The notes: generated from the letters alone by a model not told the origin. Shown: positions 50,464 to 60,237, counted from the stretch's first letter. The stretch is DNA of 64,000 nt from Terrirubrum flagellatum (GCF_022059845.1 NZ_CP091851.1:1798001-1862000), one strand, 5' to 3'. A program made the numbers and translations.

Positions 50464-51651
50464 ATGGACAAGCCCGAGGGGGCGCGAAGCGGGTTTGACA
50501 AGCATGGCTGGATCGCCGTGCGCATGTCCCTCGCCATCTGCGCCGGATTGACGGTCGCGAACTGCGCCCAGACTCCCGGCGGCCGCAGCTATTCCGCGCA
50601 AGAACGGCGCGAGATCGGCGCGTTCGCCAGCTCCAGATATGGTCGCGCCAGCGAGCGCGTGGTCGCCGATGGCGAGCCGGTTCCGAAGGGCGGCGGTCGC
50701 GATCTCATCGGCAGGCCTTATTCCGTCGCCGGGCGGACCTATGTCCCCTATGAGAAGCGTCCCGGCCATACCGAAGTCGGCATGGCGTCCTGGTACGGCG
50801 TCGCCTTCCATGGCCGCCGCACCGCCAATGGCGAGGTGTTCGATCGCCAGTCGATTTCCGCTGCGCACAAGACCATGCCGCTGCCGAGCTATGCGCGCGT
50901 CTCCAATATCGTGAACGGCCGCTCCATCGTCGTGCGCGTCAACGACCGCGGCCCCTATCACGGCGGCCGCATCATCGACGTCTCGCAGCGGGTCGCCGAT
51001 CTCCTCGACTTCCGCTCTTCGGGCAGCGGACGCGTGAAGGTGGAATATCTTGGCCGCGCCTCGCTCGCGGGCTCCGACGATCGCAAGCTGGTCGCGACGC
51101 TGCGCACCGACGGCGACGTCGGTCCTGGCTTTGGCGGGTTCGGCGGCCAGTCGCGCGTGATGGTCGCGAGCCTCGACGAGGGCGGCCAGTCCTTCCCGAC
51201 GGCGGACGCCGGCACGGGCGGGTATTCCGAGACGCCCGCCGTCTCCGTTCGCGAAGACAACAGGCTTCCTGTCGCGGTCACGCCGCGCGTCGCCCCTGCG
51301 CCCGCGACAACGGCGCTGGCCATGGCGCCTGTCGCGCAGCAACCCGCAGTTTCCGCGCCGGCCCCCGCGCCGGTTGGCGTGGCGATCGCGCTGCCGCTGC
51401 CGCCTGAGCGGCCGTTCGATCTCGGCACGATCCCGCACGCGGCGACGCCTGTGATGAGCGCCGTGCCGCTTGCTCCGACGCAGAATGCTGTTGCGCCGCC
51501 GCTGCCTCCGGTTCGCGCCCGCGCGACCGTTGCGGCGCTTTTCTACGCGGAGCCGGCGAAAATCGTGATGCGGTTCGAAAAGTCCGATCCGTTTGCGGCG
51601 CTGAAACCGCAGGCGTTCCGGCCGCTCAAGTCGGTTTCAAGCGAACTCTGA
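50464..51651 (+). CDS. rlpA: RlpA-family septal ring lytic transglycosylase, lipoprotein
   Basis: RlpA proteins cut peptidoglycan glycan strands lacking stem peptides during septation. The product has 395 residues with a lipobox near TVANC (Cys34); a second Met at residue 21 is an alternative start. The double-psi beta-barrel spans about 98-190: GMASWYGVAFHGRRTANGEVFD, AAHKTMPLP, VRVNDRGPY (catalytic Asp) and GRIIDVSQRVADLL. The second half is a long Ala/Pro-rich linker and it has no clear SPOR domain. It heads a conserved run with a carboxypeptidase, tmk and holB. Confidence 0.9.
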   Translation: MDKPEGARSGFDKHGWIAVRMSLAICAGLTVANCAQTPGGRSYSAQERREIGAFASSRYGRASERVVADGEPVPKGGGRDLIGRPYSVAGRTYVPYEKRPGHTEVGMASWYGVAFHGRRTANGEVFDRQSISAAHKTMPLPSYARVSNIVNGRSIVVRVNDRGPYHGGRIIDVSQRVADLLDFRSSGSGRVKVEYLGRASLAGSDDRKLVATLRTDGDVGPGFGGFGGQSRVMVASLDEGGQSFPTADAGTGGYSETPAVSVREDNRLPVAVTPRVAPAPATTALAMAPVAQQPAVSAPAPAPVGVAIALPLPPERPFDLGTIPHAATPVMSAVPLAPTQNAVAPPLPPVRARATVAALFYAEPAKIVMRFEKSDPFAALKPQAFRPLKSVSSEL

Positions 51652-51658
51652 ACCGATG

Positions 51659-51678
51659 GATCGCGCTCCGGCGCGATC
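51659..51678 (+). terminator. Hairpin between rlpA and the D,D-carboxypeptidase gene
   Basis: GATCGCGC (51659-51666), loop TCCG, GCGCGATC (51671-51678): a perfect 8-bp stem 7 bases after the rlpA stop, followed by ATGTTGATTTCG. The T content is modest, so termination would be partial. Confidence 0.45.
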
Positions 51679-51724
51679 ATGTTGATTTCGCAATGGCGAC
51701 TCTCCATCTTCTGATCGAGCCGCC

Positions 51725-52921
51725 ATGCGTTTTCATTTGAAATCATTCATTTTAGCGCCCGTCGGAATCTTCGCTTGGGCGACGTGCCTGTTCGTCGCCG
51801 CGCCGGCTGCCGCGCAGAAATTCGAGAGCGCCGCGCCCTACGCGCTGCTGATGGATAGCGACAGCGGCGCGATCCTCTACGAGAAGGCTGCGGATGATCT
51901 CATGATCCCGGCGAGCCTTGCGAAGCTGATGACCGCCGAGGTGCTGTTCGACGAGATCAAGCGCGGCCGTCTGAAACTGGATGACGAGATCACGATCTCG
52001 GAGAACGCCTGGCGCAAGGGCGGCGCGCCGTCCGGCGGCTCCACCATGTTCGCGGCGCTCGGCAGCCGGATCAAGGTCTCCGACCTCATTCCCGGCCTCG
52101 TCGTGCTCTCGGGAAATGACGCCGCCATCGCCATAGCTGAAGCGATCGCAGGCACGGAGGAGAATTTCGCGCGCATGATGACGCAGCGGGCGCGCGAGAT
52201 GAATCTGCCGAAATCGGTGTTCCGGAACGCGACCGGATTTCCTGATCCCGAGCAGAAGGTCACCGCGCGCGAGCTTGCGCTGCTCGCCAACAACATCATC
52301 AAGCAGCACGCCGAATTCTACCCGTCCTTCGGCTTGAAGGAGTTCACCTGGAACAAGGTGAAGCAGCCCAACCGCAATCCGCTGCTCGGCATGGATATCG
52401 GCGCCGACGGGCTCAAGACCGGCAATATCGGCGACAGCGGCTTCGGACTTGTCGGTTCGGCCGTGCAGAATGGGCAGCGGCTGATTGTCGTCGTCAATGG
52501 GTTGAAGACGGCTCGCGATCGCGCAACGGAAGCGCGCAAGCTGCTCGATTGGGGCTTTCGCGGCTTCGAGCGGCGCACCTTGTTCAGCGAAGGAACCGTG
52601 ATCGGAGAAGCCAAGGTCTATGGCGGCGAACATGGGCAGGTCGGGCTTGTCGCCAAAGGGCCGGTGCTGCTGCTGACTCCGCGCGGTTCATCTGATCGCG
52701 TCGTCGCGCGCATCGTCTATACCGGTCCGCTCATCCCGCCGGTGCAGCAGGGCGCCGAGGTGGCGCGGCTGCGCGTCATGCGCGGCGATGTTCAGGCGCT
52801 TGATATTCCGCTCTTTGCAGCGCAGGACGAAGGCGTCGGCGACATGCGGCGTCGCGCGGTGGACGCCGCCTACGAATATGGCGTCGATCTGTTTCGGCGT
52901 CTGATCGGAAAGCGCGGCTGA
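51725..52921 (+). CDS. D-alanyl-D-alanine carboxypeptidase (penicillin-binding protein 5/6 family)
   Basis: This enzyme trims the terminal D-Ala from peptidoglycan pentapeptides. The 398 residues have a signal peptide (FILAPVGIFAWATCLFVAAPAAAQ) and all three active-site motifs: SLAK (SxxK), SGN (SxN) and LKTG (KTG). The C-terminal part contains the PBP5-type beta domain and ends with a segment (AVDAAYEYGVDLFRRLIGKRG) that could be a weak amphipathic membrane anchor. It lies 73 bases after rlpA and 5 bases before tmk. Confidence 0.93.
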   Translation: MRFHLKSFILAPVGIFAWATCLFVAAPAAAQKFESAAPYALLMDSDSGAILYEKAADDLMIPASLAKLMTAEVLFDEIKRGRLKLDDEITISENAWRKGGAPSGGSTMFAALGSRIKVSDLIPGLVVLSGNDAAIAIAEAIAGTEENFARMMTQRAREMNLPKSVFRNATGFPDPEQKVTARELALLANNIIKQHAEFYPSFGLKEFTWNKVKQPNRNPLLGMDIGADGLKTGNIGDSGFGLVGSAVQNGQRLIVVVNGLKTARDRATEARKLLDWGFRGFERRTLFSEGTVIGEAKVYGGEHGQVGLVAKGPVLLLTPRGSSDRVVARIVYTGPLIPPVQQGAEVARLRVMRGDVQALDIPLFAAQDEGVGDMRRRAVDAAYEYGVDLFRRLIGKRG

Positions 52922-52926
52922 GTTTA

Positions 52927-53583
52927 ATGGCAAGTTCGAAACCTGCGAGACGCGGCCGCTTCATCACTTTCGAAGGCGGCGAGGGCGCGGGCAAATCCAC
53001 GCAGATCAAGCTGCTGGCGGCGTCGCTTCGCGAAGCCGGCCTGACCGTCGACGAAACGCGCGAGCCCGGCGGTTCGCCACGCGCCGAACTGATCCGGAAA
53101 TTCATCCTGAGCGGCGAAGCCAAACCGATGGGCGTCGCGACCGAAGTCTTTTTGTTCAACGCGGCGCGCTACGATCACGTCGTCAACCGGATCGCGCCCG
53201 CGCTGTCGGCAGGAACGTGGGTGCTGTGCGATCGCTTCGCGGATTCGAGCCGCGTCTATCAGTCGGTTGCTGGCGGCGTCGATATGGCGCTGGCGCGCGG
53301 CCTCGAGACGCTTGTGGTCGGCGAGACGCGGCCAGACCTCACTTTCATCCTCGACTTGCCGGCGGAAATCGGCCTTGCGCGTGCAAGCGCCCGGCGCGGA
53401 GCCTCGGACACGGCCGACCGCTTCGAGGCGGAAAGCCTTGCAATGCATGAATGCATTCGCGCCGGCTACCTCGCCATCGCGGAAGAGGAGCCTGCGCGAT
53501 GCGCGGTGATCGACGCCAATGGCGAGCCTGCGGAGGTGGCGTCGGCCATTCGTCGCATCGTCGCCGAGCGGTTGAAGGTGTAG
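52927..53583 (+). CDS. tmk: Thymidylate kinase
   Basis: Tmk phosphorylates dTMP to dTDP. The 218 residues have the P-loop GGEGAGKST (17-25), the DRFADSSRVYQ motif and the LID region ASARRGASDTADRFEAE. The TREPGGSP-like ETREPGGSPRAELIR motif is clear. Stop and next start are 9 bases apart, in the common order tmk-holB. Cytoplasmic, essential. Confidence 0.95.
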   Translation: MASSKPARRGRFITFEGGEGAGKSTQIKLLAASLREAGLTVDETREPGGSPRAELIRKFILSGEAKPMGVATEVFLFNAARYDHVVNRIAPALSAGTWVLCDRFADSSRVYQSVAGGVDMALARGLETLVVGETRPDLTFILDLPAEIGLARASARRGASDTADRFEAESLAMHECIRAGYLAIAEEEPARCAVIDANGEPAEVASAIRRIVAERLKV

Positions 53584-53592
53584 ACGGGCGCG

Positions 53593-54648
53593 ATGTCCGA
53601 CATCGTCGAACCCGACCAGCTTGAAGGCTTCCCCCATCCGCGCGAGCGCGCCGACCTCGCTGGCCATGTGGAGGCTGAGCGGATTTTTCTCGACGCCTAT
53701 CGCAGCGGCCGGCTGCATCACGCCTGGATCATCGGCGGCGAAGAGGGGATCGGCAAAGCGACGCTCGCCTATCGCATCGCGCGCTTCCTGCTGGCCAATC
53801 CGGACCCTACCGCCCCCGCGGTTCGCCAAGCGCGCGATCTCGCTGTCGATCCGTCACATCCGGCTGCCCGCAAGGTGATGGCGCTCAGCCATCCCGATCT
53901 CGTGACGCTCAGGCGGACAGTCAATCCGGAGACCAAGCGGCCGCGGCAGGACATCCCGATCGACATGGTGCGGCGGGCGACAGCGGTCTTCGCATCGACA
54001 GCGGGCGAGGGCGGCTGGCGCGTCTGCATTGTCGACAGCGCCGAGGATCTGAACCGCGCCGGCGCGAACGCGCTGTTGAAGACGCTGGAGGAGCCGCCGA
54101 ACCGGGCGATTTTCCTGATCGTCAGCCATGCGCCCGGCCGCCTGTTGCCGACCATCCGCTCGCGCTGCCGGCGCCTCGATCTGGCCCCGCTGTCGCAGGC
54201 GGATCTCTCCCGTGTTCTCCATGAGATCGCCTTCGAGGAAGAGCCCTCCGCGGTCCGCGCGGCCGTCGCCGGCGCGCAAGGATCGGTCCGCCGCGCCATC
54301 CTGCTGCTCGATTCCGATCTCGCCGGCATGGGCGCCCGCACCATCGCCCTTCTCGACAAGCTGCCGGACCTGCCGCAACGGGCGCTGCTCGATCTCGCCG
54401 GCAAGGCGGCCGGTCGGGACGGCGAGCCGCTGTATCACGAGCTGCTCGACGCGACCCGGAACTGGCTTTCCGACCAGCTTGCGGCGCGCGCCTCGGCAGG
54501 CGCGGCCAGGGTCGCGCCGCTTGCGGAAATGTGGGACAAGCTGAATGAGGGCTCCCGGACGATCGACGCTTTCAATATCGACCGGCGGCCTTTCATCATC
54601 GGACTGTTTTCCGATATGGCAGAAGCAATGGCGCGGGTCCGCGCCTAG
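53593..54648 (+). CDS. holB: DNA polymerase III subunit delta prime
   Basis: Delta prime is part of the clamp loader. The 351 residues show LHHAWIIGGEEGIGKATLAYRIARFLL (P-loop-like, GIGKAT), the RRATAVFASTAGEGGWRVCIVDSAEDLNRAGANALLKTLEEPP block and ILIVSHAPGRLLPTIRSRCRRL-like sequence with the SRC motif. The zinc-binding Cys cluster of E. coli delta prime is not evident, as is usual in alphaproteobacteria. It is followed by a repeat-filled gap of 320 bases. Confidence 0.93.
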   Translation: MSDIVEPDQLEGFPHPRERADLAGHVEAERIFLDAYRSGRLHHAWIIGGEEGIGKATLAYRIARFLLANPDPTAPAVRQARDLAVDPSHPAARKVMALSHPDLVTLRRTVNPETKRPRQDIPIDMVRRATAVFASTAGEGGWRVCIVDSAEDLNRAGANALLKTLEEPPNRAIFLIVSHAPGRLLPTIRSRCRRLDLAPLSQADLSRVLHEIAFEEEPSAVRAAVAGAQGSVRRAILLLDSDLAGMGARTIALLDKLPDLPQRALLDLAGKAAGRDGEPLYHELLDATRNWLSDQLAARASAGAARVAPLAEMWDKLNEGSRTIDAFNIDRRPFIIGLFSDMAEAMARVRA

Positions 54649-54776
54649 AGCATGGCGCGAAAAAGTGGAGACCGGTTTTTCCGAGACGAACGCGAGCGTT
54701 CGCTCTGCAAAAGCCATGCTCTAAGTTTTTGGAATCGATCACGTACCCGCATTTTGATTGATTCAATCAAAATGCG
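54646..54776. repeat. Composite dispersed repeat between holB and metG
   Basis: Part 1: TAGAGCATGGC (54646-54656) and GCCATGCTCTA (54713-54723), a perfect 11-bp inverted repeat enclosing an AAAAAGTGGAGACCGG core. Part 2: CGCATTTTGATTG (54748-54760) and CAATCAAAATGCG (54764-54776), a perfect 13-bp inverted repeat with a 3-base centre. The AGCATG...AAAAGTGG...CCGGTTTTTCCG...CATGCT layout followed by GATTGATTCAATC resembles a repeat widespread in Hyphomicrobiales intergenic DNA. The first arm overlaps the holB stop codon. Confidence 0.75.
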
Positions 54777-54968
54777 GCGTGATCTGGAGCGTTTGGAAAC
54801 GGACAGGGATGCGGCAAGGGAATAGCGCAATGAGAATGCCGACGCCGGGCGGGGATCGCTTCCGGCGAATGCGGGGCTTCGCCTAGTCACAGCGAACCCG
54901 TATGCAGTCCCGGTTCTCCGAAGCGCACCAGCGCCGAGCGGAGACCCGCCCAACATCAAAGCGAACCG
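54649..54968. other. Repeat-filled intergenic region holB-metG
   Basis: A 320-base gap, of which the first 128 bases are the composite repeat. The remainder (54777-54968) has no clear promoter or gene; a long run of mixed-frame codons there shows no ribosome site. metG starts directly after AAGCGAACCG, without a strong Shine-Dalgarno sequence. Confidence 0.6.
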
Positions 54969-56540
54969 ATGTCAGACCGCGAGAAATTCTACATCACCAC
55001 GGCGATCTCCTATCCCAACGGGCCGCCGCATATCGGCCACGCCTATGAGGTGATGGCGACGGATGCGATCGCGCGCTTCAAGCGCATCGACGGCTATGAC
55101 GTGTTCTTCATGACCGGCACCGACGAGCACGGCCAGAAAGTGCAGCGGACGGCCGAAGCCAAGGGCCTGACGCCGAAGGCCTATGTCGATGAGATCGCCG
55201 CGCTCTTCAAGAAGATGAACGAGACGCTGAACATCAGCTTCGATCGCTTCATCCGCACGACCGACGCCGATCATCTGCCGTCGACGCAGGAATTGTGGCG
55301 TCGCATGGAAGCGAACGGCGACATCTATCTCGGCCGTTACGCCGGCTGGTACTCCGTGCGCGACGAAGCCTTCTATGGCGAGGACGAGACATCGATCCTG
55401 GCTGATGGAACGCGCGTTGGCGGGCAAGGCACGCCGGTCGAATGGGTGGAGGAAGAAAGCTATTTCTTCCGCCTTTCCGCTTACAAGGAAAAGCTGCTGA
55501 AGCTCTATGCGGATCAGCCCGACTTCATCTCGCCGAAAGAACGCCTGAACGAAGTCGCGAATTTCGTGAAGGGCGATCTGCAGGATCTGTCGATCAGCCG
55601 CACGACGTTCGACTGGGGCATTCCCGTGCCGCCGGGCAAGGCGGAGACGAACCAGAAGCACATCATGTATGTCTGGGTCGACGCGCTGAACAACTATGTC
55701 ACGGGCGCCGGCTTCCCCGACGAGAAAAATCCGCGCTGGAAATACTGGCCGGCTGACGTCCATGTGATCGGCAAGGACATCACGCGCTTCCATGCGGTCT
55801 ATTGGCCGGCGTTCCTGATGTCTGCGGGCCTGCCTGTGCCGAAGCGCGTGTTCGGCCACGGATTCGTGCTCAACAAGGGTGAGAAGATGTCGAAGTCGGT
55901 CGGCAACGTCGTCGATCCCTTCACCATCACGAACCACTACGGCGTCGATCAGGTGCGCTATTTCTTCCTGCGCGAGGTGCCGTTCGGCCAGGATGGCAGC
56001 TACAGCCATGAGGCGATCGTCGCGCGCATCAACGCCGATCTTGCCAACGGCGTCGGCAATCTTGCGCAGCGTTCGCTGTCGATGATCGCCAAGAATTGCG
56101 ACGGCAAGCTGCCTTCGATGGGCGAATTGACGGATGATGACAAGGCGCTGCTGTCGCTCGCCGACGCGTTGCCCGAAAAAGCGCGCGCCGCGATGAAGGA
56201 CTATGCCGTGCATGCGATGCTGGCCGAAATCTGGAGCGTCGTCGCGGAAGGGGATCGCTATATCGCGGCGCAGGAGCCGTGGAATTTGCGCAAGACGAAC
56301 CCGGCGCGCATGGGCGCGGTGCTCGCGGTGACGGCGGAAGCTCTGCGCGCTATCGGCATCGCCGCTCAGCCGGCGATTCCGGAGGGTGCGGCCAAACTGC
56401 TCGATCTGCTCGGTGTTCCCGCGGATAAACGCATGCTTGCCGACATCGGCGCGCATGGCCGCATCGCGGCGGGAACTGCGTTGCCGGCGCCGAGCGGCAT
56501 CTATCCGCGTTACGTCGAGGTGGAGGCCGACAAGGCGTGA
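54969..56540 (+). CDS. metG: Methionyl-tRNA synthetase
   Basis: MetG charges tRNA-Met. The 523 residues carry HIGH (21-24) and KMSKS (306-310). The connective-peptide zinc Cys pairs of E. coli MetG are absent (the segment reads [15 protein letters not shown]), as in the shorter MetG type common in alphaproteobacteria. There is no C-terminal EMAP-like tRNA-binding domain. The GTG start of tatD overlaps the metG stop (GTGA). Confidence 0.95.
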   Translation: MSDREKFYITTAISYPNGPPHIGHAYEVMATDAIARFKRIDGYDVFFMTGTDEHGQKVQRTAEAKGLTPKAYVDEIAALFKKMNETLNISFDRFIRTTDADHLPSTQELWRRMEANGDIYLGRYAGWYSVRDEAFYGEDETSILADGTRVGGQGTPVEWVEEESYFFRLSAYKEKLLKLYADQPDFISPKERLNEVANFVKGDLQDLSISRTTFDWGIPVPPGKAETNQKHIMYVWVDALNNYVTGAGFPDEKNPRWKYWPADVHVIGKDITRFHAVYWPAFLMSAGLPVPKRVFGHGFVLNKGEKMSKSVGNVVDPFTITNHYGVDQVRYFFLREVPFGQDGSYSHEAIVARINADLANGVGNLAQRSLSMIAKNCDGKLPSMGELTDDDKALLSLADALPEKARAAMKDYAVHAMLAEIWSVVAEGDRYIAAQEPWNLRKTNPARMGAVLAVTAEALRAIGIAAQPAIPEGAAKLLDLLGVPADKRMLADIGAHGRIAAGTALPAPSGIYPRYVEVEADKA

Positions 56541-57352
56541 CGTTGATCGACAGTCATTGCCATCTCGACTTTCCCGATCTCGCTGCAGATCGGGAGGGCG
56601 TGCTTGCGCGTGCGCGCGAGGCCGGCGTCGGGCTGATGGTCACGATCTCGACCCATGTCGCGAAATTCGAGACCTACAAGGCGCTCGCGGAAGAGCATGA
56701 CGACGTGCTGTTCACGATCGGAACGCATCCGCACAACGCGGCGCAGGAGCCCGACGTTCCAGCGGCGAAGCTCGTCGAATTGTCGTGTCATCCGCGCTGC
56801 GTGGCGATTGGCGAGGCGGGGCTCGACTATCACTACGACAAGAGTCCGCGCGACATTCAGGCGAACGTCTTCCGCACGCATATCGCTGCGGCGCGTGAGA
56901 CCGGCCTGCCGCTGATCATCCACGCCCGCGAGGCGGATGAGGACATGATCGCCATCCTTCGCGGCGAATATGCAAAGGGCGCCTACAAGGCGGTGCTGCA
57001 TTGCTTCTCCTCGGGCGCGGAACTGGCGCGCGTCGGGCTCGATCTCGGATTTCTTCTCTCATTCTCCGGAATCATCACGTTCCGGAATTCTGACGAGTTG
57101 CGCGCTATTGCGAAATCCGTGCCGCTCGATCGGCTGCTGGTCGAAACCGACGCACCCTATCTCGCGCCGATCCCATTCCGGGGAAAGCGCAACGAGCCTG
57201 CCTATGTCGCGCATACGGCGCGCATGCTCGCCGAAGTGAAGGGTGTCTCGCCCGAGCGGATGGCCGAGACGACCACCGCGAATTTCCTGCGCTATTTCGA
57301 CAAATGCGCCTCGCTTGATCTCGCCATCGCGAGACGCGCTGCGGCGGCATGA
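56537..57352 (+). CDS. tatD: TatD family metal-dependent hydrolase (DNase-like)
   Basis: A TIM-barrel hydrolase of 271 residues. Metal ligands are visible: HCHLD (residues 7-11), [26 protein letters not shown] and [10 protein letters not shown]. TatD proteins act as 3'-5' exonucleases or deoxyribonucleases. The start is GTG, overlapping metG. The stop overlaps the next start (ATGA). The metG-tatD-MBL order is a standard cluster. Confidence 0.92.
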   Translation: MTLIDSHCHLDFPDLAADREGVLARAREAGVGLMVTISTHVAKFETYKALAEEHDDVLFTIGTHPHNAAQEPDVPAAKLVELSCHPRCVAIGEAGLDYHYDKSPRDIQANVFRTHIAAARETGLPLIIHAREADEDMIAILRGEYAKGAYKAVLHCFSSGAELARVGLDLGFLLSFSGIITFRNSDELRAIAKSVPLDRLLVETDAPYLAPIPFRGKRNEPAYVAHTARMLAEVKGVSPERMAETTTANFLRYFDKCASLDLAIARRAAAA

Positions 57353-58143
57353 GCGAAAGCCTGATCATTCTCGGCTGCGGCTCATCGGGCGGCGTGCCGC
57401 GCGTCGGGCAGGGCTGGGGCGCCTGCAATCCGGACAATCCGCGTAATCGCCGCCGCCGCTGCTCCGCGCTGCTGGAGAAGCAGTCGGCGGAAGGCGTGAC
57501 GCGCGTGCTCATCGATACAACGCCTGATCTCAGGGATCAGCTTCTCGAAGCTGAGGTGAAATCACTCGACGCAGTCGTGATGACCCATGACCATGCCGAT
57601 CACACGCACGGCATCGACGATCTCCGGCCTCTCGTCATGCATCTGAGGCGACGCATTGATGTGCATGCGGATGAACCGACCGCCGTCTCGCTGCGCGAGC
57701 GTTTCAACTATTGCTTCCAGTCGGCGCCGGGCAGCGATTACCCGCCGATCCTCAATCTGATCGATCTTGATCGCGAAAAGCCTGTTGTCATCGAAGGAAT
57801 GGGCGGTTCGCTGAAACTTGCGCCGATCCGCGTCAGACATGGCCGCACCGATGCGCTGGGATTCAGGATCAATGGCCTCGCCTATACGCCAGACCTCAAC
57901 GACATCTATCCGGAGTCGCTGCCGCTTCTCAGCGATCTCGACGTCTGGATCGTCGATGCGCTGCGCATTTCTCCTCATCCCACGCATTTTTCGCTGGAGG
58001 AGGCGCTGTCATGGATCGAGCGGCTGAAGCCGAAGCGCGCCATCCTGACCAATCTTCACACCGATCTCGACTATGACCATCTTGCGTCGATGACGCCGGC
58101 GGATGTCGAGCCCGCTTTCGACGGCATGCGGATCGTGATGTGA
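57349..58143 (+). CDS. MBL-fold metallo-hydrolase (PhnP/RNase Z-like)
   Basis: A beta-lactamase-fold metal hydrolase of 264 residues with the two-metal motif HDHADH (residues 80-85), a GCGSSGGVPRVG start and a later Asp/His pair (VDALRISPHPTHFS and NLHTDLDY). It belongs to the PhnP-like group that hydrolyses cyclic phosphodiesters; the exact substrate is unknown. It is coupled to tatD at its start and to a small membrane protein gene at its end (GTGA). Confidence 0.88.
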   Translation: MSESLIILGCGSSGGVPRVGQGWGACNPDNPRNRRRRCSALLEKQSAEGVTRVLIDTTPDLRDQLLEAEVKSLDAVVMTHDHADHTHGIDDLRPLVMHLRRRIDVHADEPTAVSLRERFNYCFQSAPGSDYPPILNLIDLDREKPVVIEGMGGSLKLAPIRVRHGRTDALGFRINGLAYTPDLNDIYPESLPLLSDLDVWIVDALRISPHPTHFSLEEALSWIERLKPKRAILTNLHTDLDYDHLASMTPADVEPAFDGMRIVM

Positions 58144-58376
58144 GCCGGCAGATGGACCCGCGCGAAAACAAACCAGTAGACAATCGAGGCGCCGAGCCGA
58201 AACCCGGCGGCCGGAGCGCCGCCAATCTGATCGCCGGCGCTTTCATTCTCGCGATGCTTGTCTTCGGCGTCTGGCTGTTCAACGCCATTTCGGAGTCGCA
58301 AAAGGCGCAGGAATGCCTGGAGTCGCGACGGCGCAACTGCATGCTGATCGAAGCGCCGCGCCAACCCGGCGGATAA
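58140..58376 (+). CDS. Small single-pass membrane protein
   Basis: A product of up to 78 residues with one TM (ANLIAGAFILAMLVFGVWLFNAI), a basic and Pro-rich N-terminus and a C-terminal region with two Cys (QECLESRRRNCMLIE). The GTG overlaps the MBL gene stop; an ATG 12 bases inside is an alternative. It is the last gene of the metG cluster. It ends 2 bases before the convergent allantoinase gene. Function unknown. Confidence 0.65.
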   Translation: MSRQMDPRENKPVDNRGAEPKPGGRSAANLIAGAFILAMLVFGVWLFNAISESQKAQECLESRRRNCMLIEAPRQPGG

Positions 58377-58378
58377 TT

Positions 58379-59800
58379 TCAGCCGGGCAGGCGATCCCTC
58401 AGGCGAAGAAGCGCGATCTTCGAGATCTGCGTCAGCGCTTCGCGCAATTCCGTCTCGCGATCGTTGTTCGCCCGCTTCTCGAAGGCCGCAAGAATGTCGC
58501 TGCGCTGCAGGCCTTTCACGGCGATGATGAAGGGAAAGCCGAATTTCGCGCGATAGGCTTCATTAAGCTCAGTGAAACGCCCGAGCTCCGCTGGCGTCAT
58601 CTGATCAAGTCCGGCGGACGCCTGCTCCTTCGTGGAGTCGTCGGTCAGCAATTTCGCCTGCGCCAGCTTTCCCGCGAGATCTGGATGGGCGTTGATCAGC
58701 TTCAGCTTCGCTTCCGCGTCGAGCGCGCCGAGCTGCTTCACCATCGCCAGATGTAGGCCGCCGGCCGTATCGTGCTCGCTCGTCAACCCCGCGCGATGGG
58801 TTGCATCCGCGATCTCAGGCGTATGCTCGAAAATGTCGCCATAGATCGCGACGAAAAGCGGCCGCGACATGCGGCTCGGCGTGATCCCTTCCGGCGGATG
58901 GCGGCGCGCCCAGTGGCGCGCGATATCGACGCGCCGGCAGACCCACGTCTTCTCGCGGCTTTTGACATAGTCGAGGAAGCGCGCAAGCGAGGCCGCGCGA
59001 CCCGGCCGTCCGACGAGCCGACAATGCAGACCAATCGACATCATCTTCGGCGCGCCGGCTTCGCCTTCGGCCCAGAGGATGTCGAAGGAGTCCTTGAGAT
59101 AGGCGAAGAACTGGTCGCCGCTATTGAATCCCTGCGCGCTGGCGAAACGCATGTCGTTGGCGTCGAGCGTGTACGGAATGATGAGATGTGGGCCGTGCGG
59201 ACCTTCGATCCAGTAGGGCAGGTCGTCGGAGTAGGCGTCGGACGAGTAGAGGAAACGCGGTTCTTCAAGCGTCAGCCGCGTGGTGTTTTCGGAGGTGCGG
59301 CCCTGATAGAGTCCGAACGGCGCCTCGCCGGTGAGCTCGGTGTGGATGCGCACGGCCTCGGCGATCTGCCGACGCTCTTCCGCTTCGGGCACGCCGTTAT
59401 AGTCGATCCATTTGTAGCCGTGGGTGGCGATTTCCCAGCCCGCTTCCTTCATCGCGGCCACGGCTTCCGGATGCTTCTCCATGGCTGTTGTCACGCCATA
59501 GACTGTCACCGGCATGTCGCGTTCGGTGAACAGGCGCCACAGCCGCCAGAAGCCGGTGCGCGAACCATATTCGTAGATCGACTCCATGTTCATATGACGC
59601 TGGCCGACGCGCGGCGTTGCGCCGACGATTTCCGACAGGAACGCCTCAGAGGCGGCGTCGCCATGCAGAATGCTGTTCTCGCCGCCTTCCTCGTAGTTGA
59701 TCACGAACTGCACGGCGACATTCGCGCCGCCCGGCCAGTCCGCGCGCGGCGGCGTGCGCCCGTAACCGATGAGATCGCGCGGATAATTCTGTGACGGCAT
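58379..59800 (-). CDS. puuE: Bifunctional allantoinase (PuuE type) / OHCU decarboxylase (UraD) fusion
   Basis: Two steps of urate breakdown on one chain of 473 residues. Residues about 1-305 are a polysaccharide-deacetylase-fold, metal-independent allantoinase (GYGRTPPRADWPGG, NYEEGGE, EIATHGYKWIDY, QGRTSENT). Residues about 310-473 are OHCU decarboxylase (GDIFEHTPEIAD with the catalytic His, and HPDLAGK at 372-378). The ATG at 59800 is favoured because AGGGG lies 9 bases upstream; a GTG at 59806 overlapping hiuH is possible. No break between domains is seen. It converts OHCU to S-allantoin and then allantoate. Confidence 0.92.
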   Translation of the reverse strand: MPSQNYPRDLIGYGRTPPRADWPGGANVAVQFVINYEEGGENSILHGDAASEAFLSEIVGATPRVGQRHMNMESIYEYGSRTGFWRLWRLFTERDMPVTVYGVTTAMEKHPEAVAAMKEAGWEIATHGYKWIDYNGVPEAEERRQIAEAVRIHTELTGEAPFGLYQGRTSENTTRLTLEEPRFLYSSDAYSDDLPYWIEGPHGPHLIIPYTLDANDMRFASAQGFNSGDQFFAYLKDSFDILWAEGEAGAPKMMSIGLHCRLVGRPGRAASLARFLDYVKSREKTWVCRRVDIARHWARRHPPEGITPSRMSRPLFVAIYGDIFEHTPEIADATHRAGLTSEHDTAGGLHLAMVKQLGALDAEAKLKLINAHPDLAGKLAQAKLLTDDSTKEQASAGLDQMTPAELGRFTELNEAYRAKFGFPFIIAVKGLQRSDILAAFEKRANNDRETELREALTQISKIALLRLRDRLPG

Positions 59801-59802
59801 GC

Positions 59803-60159
59803 TCACGAGCCCCTGTAGGTCGAATAGCTCCAGGGCGAGGCGAGCAGCGGCACATGATAGTGGCCGTCGGCGTCGGCGATCTGGAAGCGAACGGGAATGA
59901 CGTCGAGGAAAGGCGGGTCGCTCATCTTGGCTCCTGTCGCGCGGAAGTGCTCGCCCACATGGAAGACGAGTTCAAAGGCTCCAACGCGCATGGCGCTTCC
60001 CGTCAGCAGAGGCTCATCGGTGCGCCCGTCATTGTTCGTGCGCACGCCCTTGACGAGTTCGCGCTCTCCCGCAGGGCCAATTGCGAATAGCTCGATCCTG
60101 ACATTCGCGGCCGGACCACCCGCAACCGTATCAAGCACATGAGTCGACAATCGCCCCAT
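59803..60159 (-). CDS. hiuH: 5-hydroxyisourate hydrolase (transthyretin-like)
   Basis: HiuH opens 5-hydroxyisourate to OHCU. The 118 residues have the N-terminal [17 protein letters not shown] block (active His), an RTNNDGR-type segment ([13 protein letters not shown]), [19 protein letters not shown] and the C-terminal tetrapeptide YRGS, all diagnostic. The start is the ATG preceded by GGAGGG. It is followed 2 bases later by the fusion gene and preceded by a LysR-type box. Confidence 0.95.
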   Translation of the reverse strand: MGRLSTHVLDTVAGGPAANVRIELFAIGPAGERELVKGVRTNNDGRTDEPLLTGSAMRVGAFELVFHVGEHFRATGAKMSDPPFLDVIPVRFQIADADGHYHVPLLASPWSYSTYRGS

Positions 60160-60237
60160 TTCGCCCTCCATGCCCGCGTCTGCGATCGCTCTGCTGTTGC
60201 GGTCTTTCAGCGCATATCATGCAAACGCCCCGCCATA

